Shown here: one piece after another, positions 7,775 through 18,500 of the stretch
How positions within the stretch are numbered: position 1 is the first letter of the stretch
Layout of the letters: each line of letters begins with the position of its first letter
Source of the DNA: Aureitalea marina
GTDB lineage: Bacteria; Bacteroidota; Bacteroidia; Flavobacteriales; Flavobacteriaceae
Assembly: GCF_002943755.1 (NCBI RefSeq)
Contig: NZ_MQUB01000001.1
Location: forward strand, 2,530,501-2,594,500
Length of the DNA: 64,000 nucleotides
Direction: 5' to 3'
Position numbers and translations under genes: made by a program
The notes under the pieces: generated by a model
Told to the model about the DNA's origin: nothing
Databases searched by the model: none
Seen by the model: only the letters and a program-made list of their open reading frames with translations

Positions 7775-9454
7775 ATGAGCGAGACTAGGGAATCACTTAA
7801 TTTTATAGAACATATCATCGAGGATGATCTTGCAGGAGACTACGTGCACGATCAATTGTGTTTTCGATTTCCACCTGAACCCAATGGCTATCTTCATATT
7901 GGTCACGCCTCTTCCATTTGTTTGAATTTTGGTCTGGGTCTGAAATACGACGCGCCGGTCAATCTCCGTTTTGACGACACCAATCCTACCAAGGAAGAAC
8001 AAGAATTTGTAGACGCCATCAAGAAGGACGTGGCCTGGCTAGGGTATGAATGGGCGAATGAGTGTTATGCATCCGATTATTTTCAGCAGCTATATGATTG
8101 GGCGGTTCAATTGATCAAGGACGGCAACGCCTATGTGGACTCTCAATCTTCTGAAGAGATCGCAACACAAAAAGGGACACCTTCCGAGCCGGGTCAGGCA
8201 AGTCCTTATCGCGACCGTTCTGTAGAGGAGAACCTTGAACTCTTTGAGCAAATGAAAAACGGTGACACCCCAGAGGGACAGCACGTCTTAAGGGCAAAGA
8301 TAGATATGGCCTCTCCTAATATGTTGATGAGAGACCCAGTAATGTATAGGGTGCTTCACAAGCACCATCACCGCACAGGGACAGACTGGAAGATCTTTCC
8401 GATGTACGACTGGACCCATGGTGAAAGCGATTATATAGAGCAAGTGTCTCATTCCCTTTGTACCCTCGAATTCCAGCCGCACAGGGAACTCTATGATTGG
8501 TTTTTAGATCAGGTGCATCAACCAGCTAAACTCAGACCGAAGCAGCGCGAATTCGCAAGAAGGAACCTAAGCCATACCGTTGTTAGTAAGAGAAAACTAG
8601 CTCGTTTGGTGGAGGAAGGAATTGTCAATGGTTGGGACGATCCACGGATGCCGACCATCTCCGGACTCAGGAGGCGTGGTTATACCGCTACAGCAATAAG
8701 GAACTTTGCCGACAGCATAGGCGTGGGTAAAAGAGAGAACCTAATCGATGTATCCCACCTGGAGTTTTGTGCACGTGAGGACCTTAACAAGACATCGCCT
8801 CGAGTGATGACGGTCTTAGATCCGCTGAAGGTGGTAATTACGAATTATCCGGAAGGACAAGAGGAATTTTTGATCTCTGAGAACAATCCGGAGGACGCTT
8901 CAGCAGGAGAGCGAGAAGTGCCCTTTTCCAGGGAGATCTACATTGAACGTGCCGACTTTCGAGAGGAAGCAAACCGCAAGTTCTTCCGTCTAAAATTGGG
9001 TCATGAGGTCCGTCTTAAAAATGCCTACATCATAAAGGCCGAAAAAGCCATCAAGGATGAGGATGGAAATATTCTGGAGGTTCATTGTACCTACGATGAG
9101 GATAGCAAAAGCGGAAGCGGCACCGAAGCCTCTTTGCGGAAAGTCAAAGGAACCTTGCATTGGGTTTCGGCATCACACGCACTGCCCGTGGAGGTCAGGC
9201 TTTACGACCGCTTGTTTTCGGAGGCTGCACCGGATGCGGACAAAGACAAGGACTTTTTAGAATTTGTAAACCCAAATTCTCTTGAAGTTGTTACGGCTTT
9301 CGCAGAGCCGAGCTTAAAGGATGCTAAGGCCGGAGACCGATTCCAGTTTCAGCGCCTGGGGTACTTTGTGGTTGATCCCGATTCAAAACCAGAAAAAATT
9401 GTGTTCAATCGGACTGTCGGCCTGCGAGACACCTGGGCCAAATTAACCTCTTAA
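7775..9454 (+). CDS. glnS: Glutaminyl-tRNA synthetase
   Basis: Charges tRNA-Gln with glutamine using ATP. The 559-residue class I synthetase shows [14 protein letters not shown] with the HIGH motif at residues 41-44, and VVSKRKL near residue 270 as the KMSKS-type loop, followed by the two C-terminal beta-barrel anticodon-binding domains. The ATG at 7775 is preferred over upstream codons because it gives [10 protein letters not shown], close to other GlnS starts, and fits the promoter element. Its presence with gltX implies direct Gln-tRNA formation. The stop overlaps the stop of the convergent gene at 9451 in a shared TTAA. Confidence 0.97.
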   Translation: MSETRESLNFIEHIIEDDLAGDYVHDQLCFRFPPEPNGYLHIGHASSICLNFGLGLKYDAPVNLRFDDTNPTKEEQEFVDAIKKDVAWLGYEWANECYASDYFQQLYDWAVQLIKDGNAYVDSQSSEEIATQKGTPSEPGQASPYRDRSVEENLELFEQMKNGDTPEGQHVLRAKIDMASPNMLMRDPVMYRVLHKHHHRTGTDWKIFPMYDWTHGESDYIEQVSHSLCTLEFQPHRELYDWFLDQVHQPAKLRPKQREFARRNLSHTVVSKRKLARLVEEGIVNGWDDPRMPTISGLRRRGYTATAIRNFADSIGVGKRENLIDVSHLEFCAREDLNKTSPRVMTVLDPLKVVITNYPEGQEEFLISENNPEDASAGEREVPFSREIYIERADFREEANRKFFRLKLGHEVRLKNAYIIKAEKAIKDEDGNILEVHCTYDEDSKSGSGTEASLRKVKGTLHWVSASHALPVEVRLYDRLFSEAAPDADKDKDFLEFVNPNSLEVVTAFAEPSLKDAKAGDRFQFQRLGYFVVDPDSKPEKIVFNRTVGLRDTWAKLTS

Positions 9455-11082
9455 TCCCCGAGTCCTGTTTTGGGCCGGAGATCAAAATCTTCACCATCAT
9501 TAACAAACCGTTGTTTTACCTGGAATTCGGGGTTAAAAACGCTTTTTGACGGATCCCATTCCAGGAAACGGATATTGGTCAGTTCTGCAAAACTGTGGAT
9601 GAAGTCATCCAACAGATAAGGCCTGTCCTGCCAACTGGGATTAATTGATGAACTTGGCGACCAAACCAGAAATGGCACCTGGTACATAGGGGAAGTGGCC
9701 CAATATTCATTATGCCCGGCCATCTCCATGGTGTCATAGACTTCGTCCCCGTGGTCGGAAAGATAGAGCAACGACCGCTTTTCAGCTCGTGCATCAAGGA
9801 ATTGGATCATGCTGTCGATTATCATGTCGTTATAGAGTACAGCGTTGTCATATTCATTGATTTCGCGACTGGCGTCCTCGGACTTGAATTTGGAGGGATA
9901 ATCTTGTCCTTGGAAGACGCTGAATTCCTTTGGATAGCGTTTGTAGTACCTAGCATGGGTGCCGATCAAATGGACAAAAATGATCTTCCTTTCTGCCGGA
10001 TCACTAAGCGCCTCTTGAAATGGCTTAAATAATGCTTCGTCATAAACAGTATACTGGTATCCATTGGTAGACAAGTATTTTTTTTCATCTGCAGCACTTC
10101 CAATGATAGTAGAAATACTTTCATGCAAACCAACTGGTTGTTGATTGGATACCCAAAAGGTCTTATAGCCAGCCTGATTGGCTAACTGAACCACCGAACC
10201 GTTGACGGCTGGCTTAGGGTCAGAGTTACAGGCCATTGTTAGAATTTTCTCCAAGGCCAATAAGGTGTGGACATGTGGCGTGATGATATCGTTGAACGCC
10301 AATAGTCCTGCTCTCTTGTTGAGTAAAGGATTGGTTTGCCGGCCATATCCATACAGCTGCATATGCCAGCTTGAGGTAGATTCTCCGATAACGATAACAT
10401 GAGTTTGTTTTGTCGAATCGGCCACCACCTCATCGAAGGCAGTGGAAAGCGGTTTGGCCAGAGCATCACTTAAGTTCTGTCTGACTTGCTGAAACTCTTT
10501 ATAGGCGCTAATCGACGTCAGGGCAATATTCTCATTGGCATACCGCTTTTTGATTGTCCATGCAGAGCCGAGGATAAGGACTGTTACTAACACCAATAGC
10601 AAGACAGGCTGTTTTTGCCGTAAGGAGCCCCTCAAACGAGCAAATCCTCGGTTGGTAAAGGCGATGAACAGGCTGGCAACGAAAGGAATGGCCAAAATCA
10701 CCACTAATAGCAATAATGGGCCATTGATATAAGCTGTGACAAAATCACCCACTTCTTCCGTGTTCGTTTCGAAGATCACAAATAGGGCGGAAGCACTATA
10801 GCGTGTCTGATAGAGCAAGTAAAAGCCCATCTTCAAACAGGCACTGAGACTACAAAAACCTAAAACTAACGGCAGTAAGTGTCGTCGGGCGCGGACAGGA
10901 AATAGGACCAGCAACCCATATCCTATACTGGATAGTAGAAAGAATGCAATGACCTCTCTGGAGTATTCTAACCAATGCGTGATCAGGAAGACACCAGAGG
11001 CGGAAACAATGAGAAAGGGAAGGTAAACCAATAAGGCCAGCGGCCATAGTCTATCAAAGCTCTGGCGTATGTTTTGAACCAT
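9451..11082 (-). CDS. Sulfatase-fold membrane enzyme, phosphoethanolamine transferase (EptA/CptA-like)
   Basis: A 543-residue inner-membrane enzyme with about five N-terminal helices (residues 15-190) and a periplasmic alkaline-phosphatase-superfamily domain. The nucleophile region is [11 protein letters not shown], followed by [10 protein letters not shown], which closely matches the phosphoethanolamine transferases that modify lipid A or LPS core; [11 protein letters not shown] supplies metal ligands. A phosphoethanolamine or related phosphoalcohol transfer to an envelope glycolipid is the likely reaction; the acceptor cannot be told. I use the ATG at 11082 rather than the GTG two codons upstream. 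It has its own full promoter and is convergent with glnS. Confidence 0.85.
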   Translation of the reverse strand: MVQNIRQSFDRLWPLALLVYLPFLIVSASGVFLITHWLEYSREVIAFFLLSSIGYGLLVLFPVRARRHLLPLVLGFCSLSACLKMGFYLLYQTRYSASALFVIFETNTEEVGDFVTAYINGPLLLLVVILAIPFVASLFIAFTNRGFARLRGSLRQKQPVLLLVLVTVLILGSAWTIKKRYANENIALTSISAYKEFQQVRQNLSDALAKPLSTAFDEVVADSTKQTHVIVIGESTSSWHMQLYGYGRQTNPLLNKRAGLLAFNDIITPHVHTLLALEKILTMACNSDPKPAVNGSVVQLANQAGYKTFWVSNQQPVGLHESISTIIGSAADEKKYLSTNGYQYTVYDEALFKPFQEALSDPAERKIIFVHLIGTHARYYKRYPKEFSVFQGQDYPSKFKSEDASREINEYDNAVLYNDMIIDSMIQFLDARAEKRSLLYLSDHGDEVYDTMEMAGHNEYWATSPMYQVPFLVWSPSSSINPSWQDRPYLLDDFIHSFAELTNIRFLEWDPSKSVFNPEFQVKQRFVNDGEDFDLRPKTGLGD

Positions 11083-11093
11083 GCTCACATAGG

Positions 11094-11123
11094 CAAAAGT
11101 AGCAATCCGATAGGGATATCAAA
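11094..11123 (-). promoter_or_regulatory. Full -33/-7 promoter of the sulfatase-fold gene
   Basis: The minus strand has TTTG (11120-11123), an 18-base spacer and TACTTTTG (11094-11101), the best complete Bacteroidota-type promoter in the window. The -33 element is embedded in the T-run of the terminator of the gene upstream. The -7 end is 11 bases from the ATG, so the leader would be very short. Confidence 0.65.
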
Positions 11124-11145
11124 AAAGCCCTTCCGAAGAAGGGCT
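11121..11145 (-). terminator. Rho-independent terminator of the SPFH gene
   Basis: On the minus strand a perfect 8-base stem AGCCCTTC / GAAGGGCT closes a TTCG tetraloop and is followed by T-rich sequence. It starts 5 bases after the SPFH stop. Confidence 0.85.
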
Positions 11146-11149
11146 ATCA

Positions 11150-12115
11150 TTAAAATTCGACATCATCGAGATTATCGGAATCGCTTTTCTTGCTTTTCCT
11201 GGTGTTTTGTTTTTTCATCTCCTCCCCTATCTGGTTGCTGGCTACAAAGGACGCGATCATGTCGTTCAGCATGTCGCTTCCAGCTTGTGGGCTGTTAGGT
11301 AAGAGAATGAGATTGGTGTTGGTTTCCTCGCCTATGGATTGCAGCGTGTCGTAGTGCTGTGTGACTACGATCAGAGCGGAGGCTTCCTGGGAATTGATCC
11401 CTACATTGTTTAGGACTTCTACACTCTCCTCTAGTCCGCGAGCGATCTCGCGCCGTTGATCTGCTATACCTTGTCCCTGCAAGCGTTTGCTCTCTGCCTC
11501 TGCTCTAGCCTTGGCTACGATCTTGATTCGTTCAGCCTCGGCCTCATATTCGGCGGCAACCTTTTCCCGTTCTGCGGCATTGATCCTATTCATGGCTGCT
11601 TTTACTTGTACATCGGGATCGATGTCAGTCACCAGCGTCTTAATAATGTCGTATCCGTAATCGACCATGGCGTCGTTCAGCTCTGCTTTAACTGCTATGG
11701 CGATATCGTCCTTGCGTTCAAAGACATCGTCCAGTTTCATCTTTGGGACCTCCGCCCTTACAACATCAAAAACATAAGAAGTGATCTGATCCTGTGGAGA
11801 CTGAAGCTTGTAGAAGGCGTCATACACCTTCAAGGGAATGACCTGGAACTGAACAGAGATCTTAAGCCGTACGAATACATCGTCCTTGGTCTTGGTCTCT
11901 ACCAGTACATCCAATTGCTGGATTTTTAGACTCAAACGCCCTGCAATTCTTTGAACTACGGGAATTTTTAGCTGTAATCCAGAGTTTCGGATACTACTGA
12001 ATTTACCGAAGGTTTCAATAACAACGGCGGTCTGCTGTTTCACAATAAAGAATGCGCCCAGTAACAGGAAAAATCCTAGCAGTGCGACCGGGACCCAATA
12101 AAAAACTTGTGTCAT
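11150..12115 (-). CDS. SPFH/band 7 (stomatin/prohibitin-like) membrane protein
   Basis: A 321-residue protein anchored by one N-terminal helix (VALLGFFLLLGAFFIV, about residues 9-24) with an SPFH domain (about 25-200) and a helical, Ala/Glu-rich coiled-coil (AEREKVAAEYEAEAERIK and following, about 185-250). This is the layout of QmcA/stomatin proteins, which assemble into large membrane microdomain rings and often work beside NfeD proteases; no nfeD gene is adjacent here. The ATG at 12115 is chosen because it places the membrane helix directly at the N-terminus. A strong terminator follows. Confidence 0.9.
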   Translation of the reverse strand: MTQVFYWVPVALLGFFLLLGAFFIVKQQTAVVIETFGKFSSIRNSGLQLKIPVVQRIAGRLSLKIQQLDVLVETKTKDDVFVRLKISVQFQVIPLKVYDAFYKLQSPQDQITSYVFDVVRAEVPKMKLDDVFERKDDIAIAVKAELNDAMVDYGYDIIKTLVTDIDPDVQVKAAMNRINAAEREKVAAEYEAEAERIKIVAKARAEAESKRLQGQGIADQRREIARGLEESVEVLNNVGINSQEASALIVVTQHYDTLQSIGEETNTNLILLPNSPQAGSDMLNDMIASFVASNQIGEEMKKQNTRKSKKSDSDNLDDVEF

Positions 12116-12197
12116 GAGAGAAAATTTAAATAAAGTTGATGCGTTCCTATTTCTAGATATCAAAATAGGATTATTTTTAGCGCTTTGCCACGATTAT

Positions 12198-12860
12198 ATG
12201 ATTAGTCTACTAAAAACCACAATTGTTACTTGCTTGATGTTCAGCACGGTGTTGGTCTATGGCCAATACCGGGACAACGAGTACAGTTATTTGGGGGTAT
12301 CTGGAGGTGTTTCCCTTTTCGACATCAACACTTCCGATCTAGCCACTAAGCAGGGAACATCATTTGTGGGAACTCTTTCCAACAGAGGGGCTTTTTACAA
12401 CGCCTTCGATCTGGTTTGGGAAATTGGATTTGTTCAGAGCAAGATCGATATTCTGGCCAATTCGGCTTCGGGTAATGGAGAGGAATACGTCGGCTATAAC
12501 ATGCAGTCCGGACAAGTTAAACTCTTGGGAAGTTACAATATCATCTTGGAGCGTTTGTCGCTGGAGTTTGGGCCTGTGCTTAACCTGAACGGCAAGCTGA
12601 ATCTAGATGAGGATGACCAGAAGAATCTGGTCATTGCCGGTTATAACAACATGACCGCAGAGGACATTCGGGATATTACTAATGTCAATTTCAGATTGCA
12701 GGCTGGAATTACGGGAGGGATACGTCATGTACGGTTAAGCGCACAATATCAATACGGCGTGACCAACATGCTAAACAATCTGAATGATGACGGATTGGAA
12801 GTGGATAACCTGAAAGGAAATAGCTCCACCATTTTACTTATGGCCGTGGTCTATTTTTAA
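12198..12860 (+). CDS. Outer-membrane beta-barrel protein (porin-like)
   Basis: A 220-residue exported protein with a signal peptide (MISLLKTTIVTCLMFSTVLVYGQ, cleavage likely after VYG) and alternating hydrophobic strands with aromatic turns, ending in a strand that closes with VVYF, the usual C-terminal aromatic of outer-membrane barrels. The size suggests an 8-stranded barrel. Function is unknown. The start at 12198 is the one that begins the signal peptide. It diverges from the SPFH gene and its stop overlaps the stop of gltX by four bases (TTAA). Confidence 0.75.
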   Translation: MISLLKTTIVTCLMFSTVLVYGQYRDNEYSYLGVSGGVSLFDINTSDLATKQGTSFVGTLSNRGAFYNAFDLVWEIGFVQSKIDILANSASGNGEEYVGYNMQSGQVKLLGSYNIILERLSLEFGPVLNLNGKLNLDEDDQKNLVIAGYNNMTAEDIRDITNVNFRLQAGITGGIRHVRLSAQYQYGVTNMLNNLNDDGLEVDNLKGNSSTILLMAVVYF

Positions 12861-14368
12861 GAAAGGGTGGAGACGGCAAAATTTATTCGCCTGACCGTTT
12901 CTTCTCTGCCCAGAACTTCTGCTATATCGAACACGTCCGGACCCTTCATTGCGCCAACCAAAGATAAGCGCAAAGGCATCATAACCTTACCAAAACCTAT
13001 TCCCTGTTCACCTATCCAGGGTTTTATTACATCGCTAAGATTCTGGGCATCAAATGGTTCTGTAGTGTTGATAAGTTCGACGACAGAATTCATAATGTCT
13101 TGGGTGTCCTCTTTAAATGCCTTTTTTGACGCCTTTTCATCAAAATCTTTTGGTGGCGTAAAAAAGAAGTTGCCCTGGTCATAAAGCTCGTCTACAAAGC
13201 TGGCTCTTCCTTTGACCAGAGGGATTACCTTGGAGAGCTCAACATCCGTGGTTATTCCTTTGTCCTTTAATACATTTTCCAGCTGTGCGACCAGCTGCTC
13301 ATTGTCAAGCAATTGAAAATAATGATGTTGAAACCATTTTGTCTTCTCCGGATCAAATTTAGCCCCAGCTTTGTTCACCCGCTCCAATTTGAACTCCTGG
13401 GTTAACTCTTCCAAACTGAATATCTCCTGTTCTGTACCGGGATTCCAGCCCAATAAGGCAAGCATGTTGACCACAGCTTCCGGCAGGTAACCAGCTTCTC
13501 TATATCCTGAAGACAAATCTCCATCCTCAGATATCCAGTCCAACGGAAATACCGGGAAGCCCATCTTGTCTCCATCTCTTTTGCTTAGCTTTCCTTTGCC
13601 TACCGGCTTCATGATCAGAGGTAAATGAGCAAATTCTGGACTTTTCCAACCAAAGGCTTCGTAAAGCAGAACGTGCAGGGCAAGTGAAGGCAACCACTCC
13701 TCTCCTCTGATCACATGTGAGATCTGCATGAGGTGATCGTCTACGATATTGGCCAGGTGATAGGTAGGCATACCATCACTTTTAAACAAGATCTTGTCGT
13801 CCAGAAGTTTGGTATTTACAGACATCTTACCCCTTACCTGATCACTTAGCTGCAAGTCTTCAGTAAGCGGCATTTTAAACCTCACAACATAAGGCGTTCC
13901 CTGCTCCAACAGTGTAGTGACCTCTTGAGTGTCCATAGAAAGTGAATTCTTTAATGAGCCCCGGCTCTCCCAATTATAAATAAAAGTCTTTCCTTCAGCT
14001 TCTAATTCTTTGCGTATCTGATTCAGCTGGTCTGGAGTGTCGAAGGCGTAATAAGCCTTTCCTTCATCCAACAGTTTTGTAGCATATTGCCGGTACATCT
14101 CTTTCCGCTCGCTTTGTCTGTAGGGCCCAAAGCCAGCTTCCTTTGAAGGGCTTTCATCGAAGGGAATATTTAGCCAATCAAGGGCTTCGATGATATAATC
14201 CTCTGCACCCGCCACATAGCGGTTCTGATCGGTATCCTCTATCCTTAGGATAAACGACCCTCCATGCTTTTTCGCAAAAAGGTAATTGAACAATGCTGTG
14301 CGAACGCCGCCTATGTGAAGCGGCCCTGTTGGGCTTGGCGCAAAACGTACTCGAACGGGAAGGTCCAT
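12857..14368 (-). CDS. gltX: Glutamyl-tRNA synthetase
   Basis: Charges tRNA-Glu with glutamate; the product also feeds tetrapyrrole synthesis. The 503-residue class I enzyme begins MDLPVRVRFAPSPTGPLHIG with the HIGH-type motif HIGG at residues 18-21 and has KLSKRDGDK as the KMSKS loop near residue 258, followed by the helical anticodon-binding domain. I take the ATG at 14368; a TTG two codons earlier is less likely. It lies 33 bases downstream of the AlkB gene on the same strand and may be read from the same transcript. Confidence 0.97.
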   Translation of the reverse strand: MDLPVRVRFAPSPTGPLHIGGVRTALFNYLFAKKHGGSFILRIEDTDQNRYVAGAEDYIIEALDWLNIPFDESPSKEAGFGPYRQSERKEMYRQYATKLLDEGKAYYAFDTPDQLNQIRKELEAEGKTFIYNWESRGSLKNSLSMDTQEVTTLLEQGTPYVVRFKMPLTEDLQLSDQVRGKMSVNTKLLDDKILFKSDGMPTYHLANIVDDHLMQISHVIRGEEWLPSLALHVLLYEAFGWKSPEFAHLPLIMKPVGKGKLSKRDGDKMGFPVFPLDWISEDGDLSSGYREAGYLPEAVVNMLALLGWNPGTEQEIFSLEELTQEFKLERVNKAGAKFDPEKTKWFQHHYFQLLDNEQLVAQLENVLKDKGITTDVELSKVIPLVKGRASFVDELYDQGNFFFTPPKDFDEKASKKAFKEDTQDIMNSVVELINTTEPFDAQNLSDVIKPWIGEQGIGFGKVMMPLRLSLVGAMKGPDVFDIAEVLGREETVRRINFAVSTLS

Positions 14369-14401
14369 AAACAAAGAATTTCGGGCGCCAAAGATACGAT
14401 T

Positions 14402-15448
14402 CTAAGGCCGCATTTCCATCGGTATACGCTTGTTCATTATGGCGTACCAAAGCGGGGGAAATAAGCTCAACACCATGGAGGTAGGATAACCATAAGGCAT
14501 TTGCGGACTGACCTCGTGATATTCCAGCAATTGGTATTTCTTGTGGGCCCGGTAATGATGATCGCTGTGCCTGGTCAGTTCGTACAGCATCACCCGTCCT
14601 AGAACGTGATTGGAATTCCAGGAGTGAACCTCTCTTACTCGCTCATAGCGCCCACTGGGAAGTTTCTTGCGGCTAAGGCCATAGTGTTCGATGTAATTGA
14701 TGGTTTCCAGGAGAATTGCACTGGATACCCCAATCAGAACCGCGATCAGGAGGGCGGTTTCCCCGAACATCAGAAAGACTGCTAAAAGGTAAAGCCCCTG
14801 GATGATCAAATACCAGAGCATGTCGTTCTTCATAGAAATAAAGCCTAGTCCATCCCGTTTAAGGAGGTCCAGTTGGATCCTCCAGGCACTGAGGTATTGC
14901 CTGCTGATCGACGTGAACCAAAAAGAGTAAACGCTCTGATTGTAACGAGCACTTGCCGGATCTTCCCTGGTGGCCGCGTGCAGATGATGTCCGTAGTTAT
15001 GTTCAATGTAGAAGTGCATATATAGAGAGGGGATAAGCAAAATTTTACCCAAGGTCCGCTCCCAGGAAGTTTTCCGATGACCCAGCTCGTGTGCCACATT
15101 GATACCATTTGACCCAAGTGCGATCCCAACGGAAAATGTAAGTCCTATCAACTCGGAGGTGCTATATCCAGCCCAGCTGATACTCCAGAGGTACCAACCG
15201 ACCAAGCCAAAGACTATCGGTAAATTCAAATAGAGCAGCCAATCGAAAAACTTGCTTACTGCCTTTTGTTCCTGCTCCTTATCTTCGAGATTGTCGCTGT
15301 CAATGGGCATCAGTGTCTCTATTATGGGCACGAGCACAAAGGCATAGACGGGTGTTAGATAAGCCCAGGGTCCTTTTAATAAAAGCCCTATTACAACAGT
15401 CAAAGGGAGTGTATAGGCGGTCAGGTACTTAAGATCAGTGTTACGCAT
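14402..15448 (-). CDS. AlkB-type alkane 1-monooxygenase / fatty acid desaturase superfamily
   Basis: Inner-membrane di-iron hydroxylase expected to oxidise terminal methyl groups of medium-chain alkanes or fatty acyl chains. The 348 residues show about six helices and all histidine boxes of the family: HELGH (120-124), HNYGHH (150-155), the AlkB signature NYIEHYGL (251-258) and HSDHH (294-298). Canonical AlkB needs rubredoxin and rubredoxin reductase; neither is adjacent. The nearest redox gene in the window is the PaaE-like reductase about 45 kb away. The true substrate in Flavobacteriaceae is uncertain, and related membrane-lipid hydroxylation is possible. Confidence 0.88.
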   Translation of the reverse strand: MRNTDLKYLTAYTLPLTVVIGLLLKGPWAYLTPVYAFVLVPIIETLMPIDSDNLEDKEQEQKAVSKFFDWLLYLNLPIVFGLVGWYLWSISWAGYSTSELIGLTFSVGIALGSNGINVAHELGHRKTSWERTLGKILLIPSLYMHFYIEHNYGHHLHAATREDPASARYNQSVYSFWFTSISRQYLSAWRIQLDLLKRDGLGFISMKNDMLWYLIIQGLYLLAVFLMFGETALLIAVLIGVSSAILLETINYIEHYGLSRKKLPSGRYERVREVHSWNSNHVLGRVMLYELTRHSDHHYRAHKKYQLLEYHEVSPQMPYGYPTSMVLSLFPPLWYAIMNKRIPMEMRP

Positions 15449-15487
15449 AAGGTTTGTCGGGTAAAGCGTTATATATTTTCTAACATT

Positions 15488-15519
15488 ATGCCCTTCATTT
15501 ATGTTGTACTTTAGGGCAT
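15488..15519. repeat. 7-base inverted repeat between AlkB and DUF4175 genes
   Basis: ATGCCCT (15488-15494) and AGGGCAT (15513-15519) flank 18 bases in the divergent promoter region. TACTTTAG at 15508-15515, one mismatch from TAnnTTTG, overlaps the right arm, so this could be an operator for the DUF4175 promoter. Weak evidence. Confidence 0.3.
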
Positions 15520-15537
15520 GGAATAGGATGTAGAGCT

Positions 15538-18500
15538 ATGAGTTCGTATGACCAGGTCCAGCTCAAGCTGGAACAATTTATAAAAAAATACTATGTCAAC
15601 TCCTTGCTTCGAGGAGTGATTCTTTTTGCAGCCATTGGTTTGCTTTACCTAATCGTTACGCTGCTAGTAGAACACTGGCTATGGCTGGATGTAGGTGGCC
15701 GAACCGTTTTGTTCTGGGTGTTTGTGGCGGTAGAATTTGGCCTCTTTGTCCGCTTGATCCTGTATCCGCTGCTTCAATTGTTCAGCCTTAGAAGGGGGAT
15801 TGAACAGGAAGAAGCTGCTAGGTTGATAGGGAGCCACTTTCCAGAGGTCAGCGATAAGCTTCTGAATGTCATTCAGCTTAAACAAGAATCTGTAGAGTCT
15901 GAACTGCTTCTAGCGAGCATAGACCAAAAGGCAGCCCAATTACGACCGATTCCGTTTAAAAAGGCTATCGATCTAAGTGCCAACATTCACTATACCAAGT
16001 ATTTGGCATTACCACTTGCCATTGTCGCTGTAGTGGCTCTCTTAGGTCAGTTAAACATCTTCTCGGACAGTTATGAGCGCGTACTCAATTACGATGTAGC
16101 TTACGAACCGCCTGCTCCCTTCAGTTTTGTGCTGCTCAATGAGGATCTGACCGCCCTTGAGAATAGAAATTTTACGATCAGGGCCCGGACGGAGGGAAGT
16201 GTTATCCCTGAGGATGTTAGGATAGTGTTTGGTGGAGAACAGTATGTTATGATAGAGAATGCTCCAGGCATCTACGAGTTCACTTTTCTGCAACCATCAA
16301 ACCCGATCGAGTTTCAGTTGACGGCCTCTGGCGTCAGTTCGTTATCCTATCTGCTCAATGTAGTGAAGACCCCGTCAATACTTGGGTTCAGCATGAACTT
16401 AGACTATCCCGATTACACAGGAAAAAGAGACGAGAACTTAAGCAGTACGGGTAATGCTTCAGTACCTGAAGGAACCAGAATTAACTGGGAGATCAACACC
16501 CGGAATACTGAGAAGATTCAGCTGATCTTTCCTGACACAAGTGTGGTTTTTAAACGCGACGAGGCGAAGTTCATAGCAGAAAAGACTGTATATCGTTCTG
16601 CCGATTACTCTCTAAGCACATCAAATGAAGAATTGACGGACTTTGAACGGCTAGCCTTCAGCTTGAATGTGGTCAGGGATCAGTACCCTGAAATAGAAGT
16701 GCAGACACGTCAGGACAGCATGGACAGTCAGCTGGTCTATCATTTGGGTCAGGTAAGTGATGACTATGGATTGACCGCTCTAAAGCTGATCTATTATCCT
16801 TCTGGAGAACCCAATCGGGCGGATAATCGTTCTATTCCTGTCGCGGAAACCAGTTTTGATCAGTTTGTTTATCTATTTCCAGGCGACTTGCCATTGGAGG
16901 CGGGCACTGCTTATGAATACTACTTTGAGGTAACTGACAATGACCGGATCAATCGATTTAAATCTACCAGGTCTGATGTGTATTCGTTCAGGAAGCTGAC
17001 AGAAGATGAACTGAAACAGGAACAATTAGAAAGTCAACAACAGAATATAGAGGGACTGGATCGGTCCTTGGAAGAATTAAAGGATCAGGAGAAGACCTTG
17101 GAGGAATTGTCCAAAATACAAAAGGAGAAGGATAATTTGAATTGGAATGACCGCCAAAAGCTGCAGCAGTATTTGCAGCGACAGCAGGCCCAAGAGCAGA
17201 TGATGAAGAACTTTTCCAAGGAATTGAAGGAGGACCTACAGGAGTTTAACCCCGATCAACAGAGCGATCCATTCAAACAGGAATTGGAAGAACGCTTGGA
17301 GGAGAACGAAAAACGCTTGGAGGAGAACGAAGATTTGCTGAAAGAACTGGAGAGACTGCAAGACAAGATCCAGAAGGAAGAGCTAACAGAGAAACTGGAG
17401 CAACTGGCCAAACGGAATAAGAATCAAGAAAAGAACCTGGAGCAATTGGTAGAATTGACCAAACGGTATTACGTGGCCAAAAAGGCAGAGAAGTTAGCCG
17501 AGGACATTATGAAGCTGGGGCAAGAGCAGGAGAAGTTAGGAGAAGAGGACCCATCTGATAACACCTTGGAGAAGCAAGAAGAGCTCAACGATCAGTTTGA
17601 GGAATACATGGAGCAGATGGAGGAGTTGAGAAAAGAAAATGAAGCCCTGAAATCTCCTATGGAGGTAGGGGAGGATAAGACGGGCGAGAAAGTAGTGGAG
17701 CAAGAGCAACAAAAGGCTACAGAACAACTTCAGCAGCAGAATCCACAATCTGCCTCACCTAGTCAGAAGAAGGCGGGCCAGCGCATGCAGCAAATGGGAA
17801 GCCAAATGCAGATGCAGATGATGGGCGGACAGATGGAGACCATAGAGGAGGACATTGAGATGTTGAGACAGATCTTGGACAACTTGATCGTTTTTTCCTT
17901 TGAGCAGGAGTCTCTTATGGAGGAATTCAAGACCATTGAATACGGGAATGCCGTGTTTGGTAAAAAGCTAAACGCACAAAATGACTTAAAGCAAAATTTC
18001 CAGCATGTAGACGACAGTTTATTTGCGCTTTCTTTACGTCAACCGATGATCGCGGAGCCGGTAACAGAAGCCATAACGGAGGTTCAGTTCAATATGGACA
18101 AGGCTTTGGAGCGACTGGCAGAGAATGAGTTGAGACAGGGAATCGGTAGCCAACAGTACACCGTTACAGGCGCTAACCAGTTGGCAATTATGTTGAGTGA
18201 ATTGCTAAACAGCATGCAGAATCAAGCGAATGCCATGGGAATGGGCCAGGGCCAGGGTCAAAGCCAAGGTCAAGGTTTTCAACTTCCGGACATCATCAAG
18301 AAACAGGAGAGTCTGAATCAACAGATGCAAGAAGGCACGGAGAAGGGAGAACAACAGGGCCAGGGACAAGAAGGTGAGTCTGGACAGGAAGGAAAACAAG
18401 GCCAGGAGGGAGAAGGTCAACAAGGAAGTGAAGGTCAGAATGGAAGTGAGGGACAAAACGGTAAAGAGGGCCAGGATGGTAATGGCGGCGATAGCGAAGG

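Noticed and set aside
9712-10032. Plus-strand open frame of 106 codons
   Set aside because: Antisense of the sulfatase-fold gene; no signal peptide, motif or promoter.
11456-11929. Plus-strand open frame of 157 codons, hydrophobic and Cys-rich
   Set aside because: Antisense shadow of the SPFH gene, whose reading is clear.
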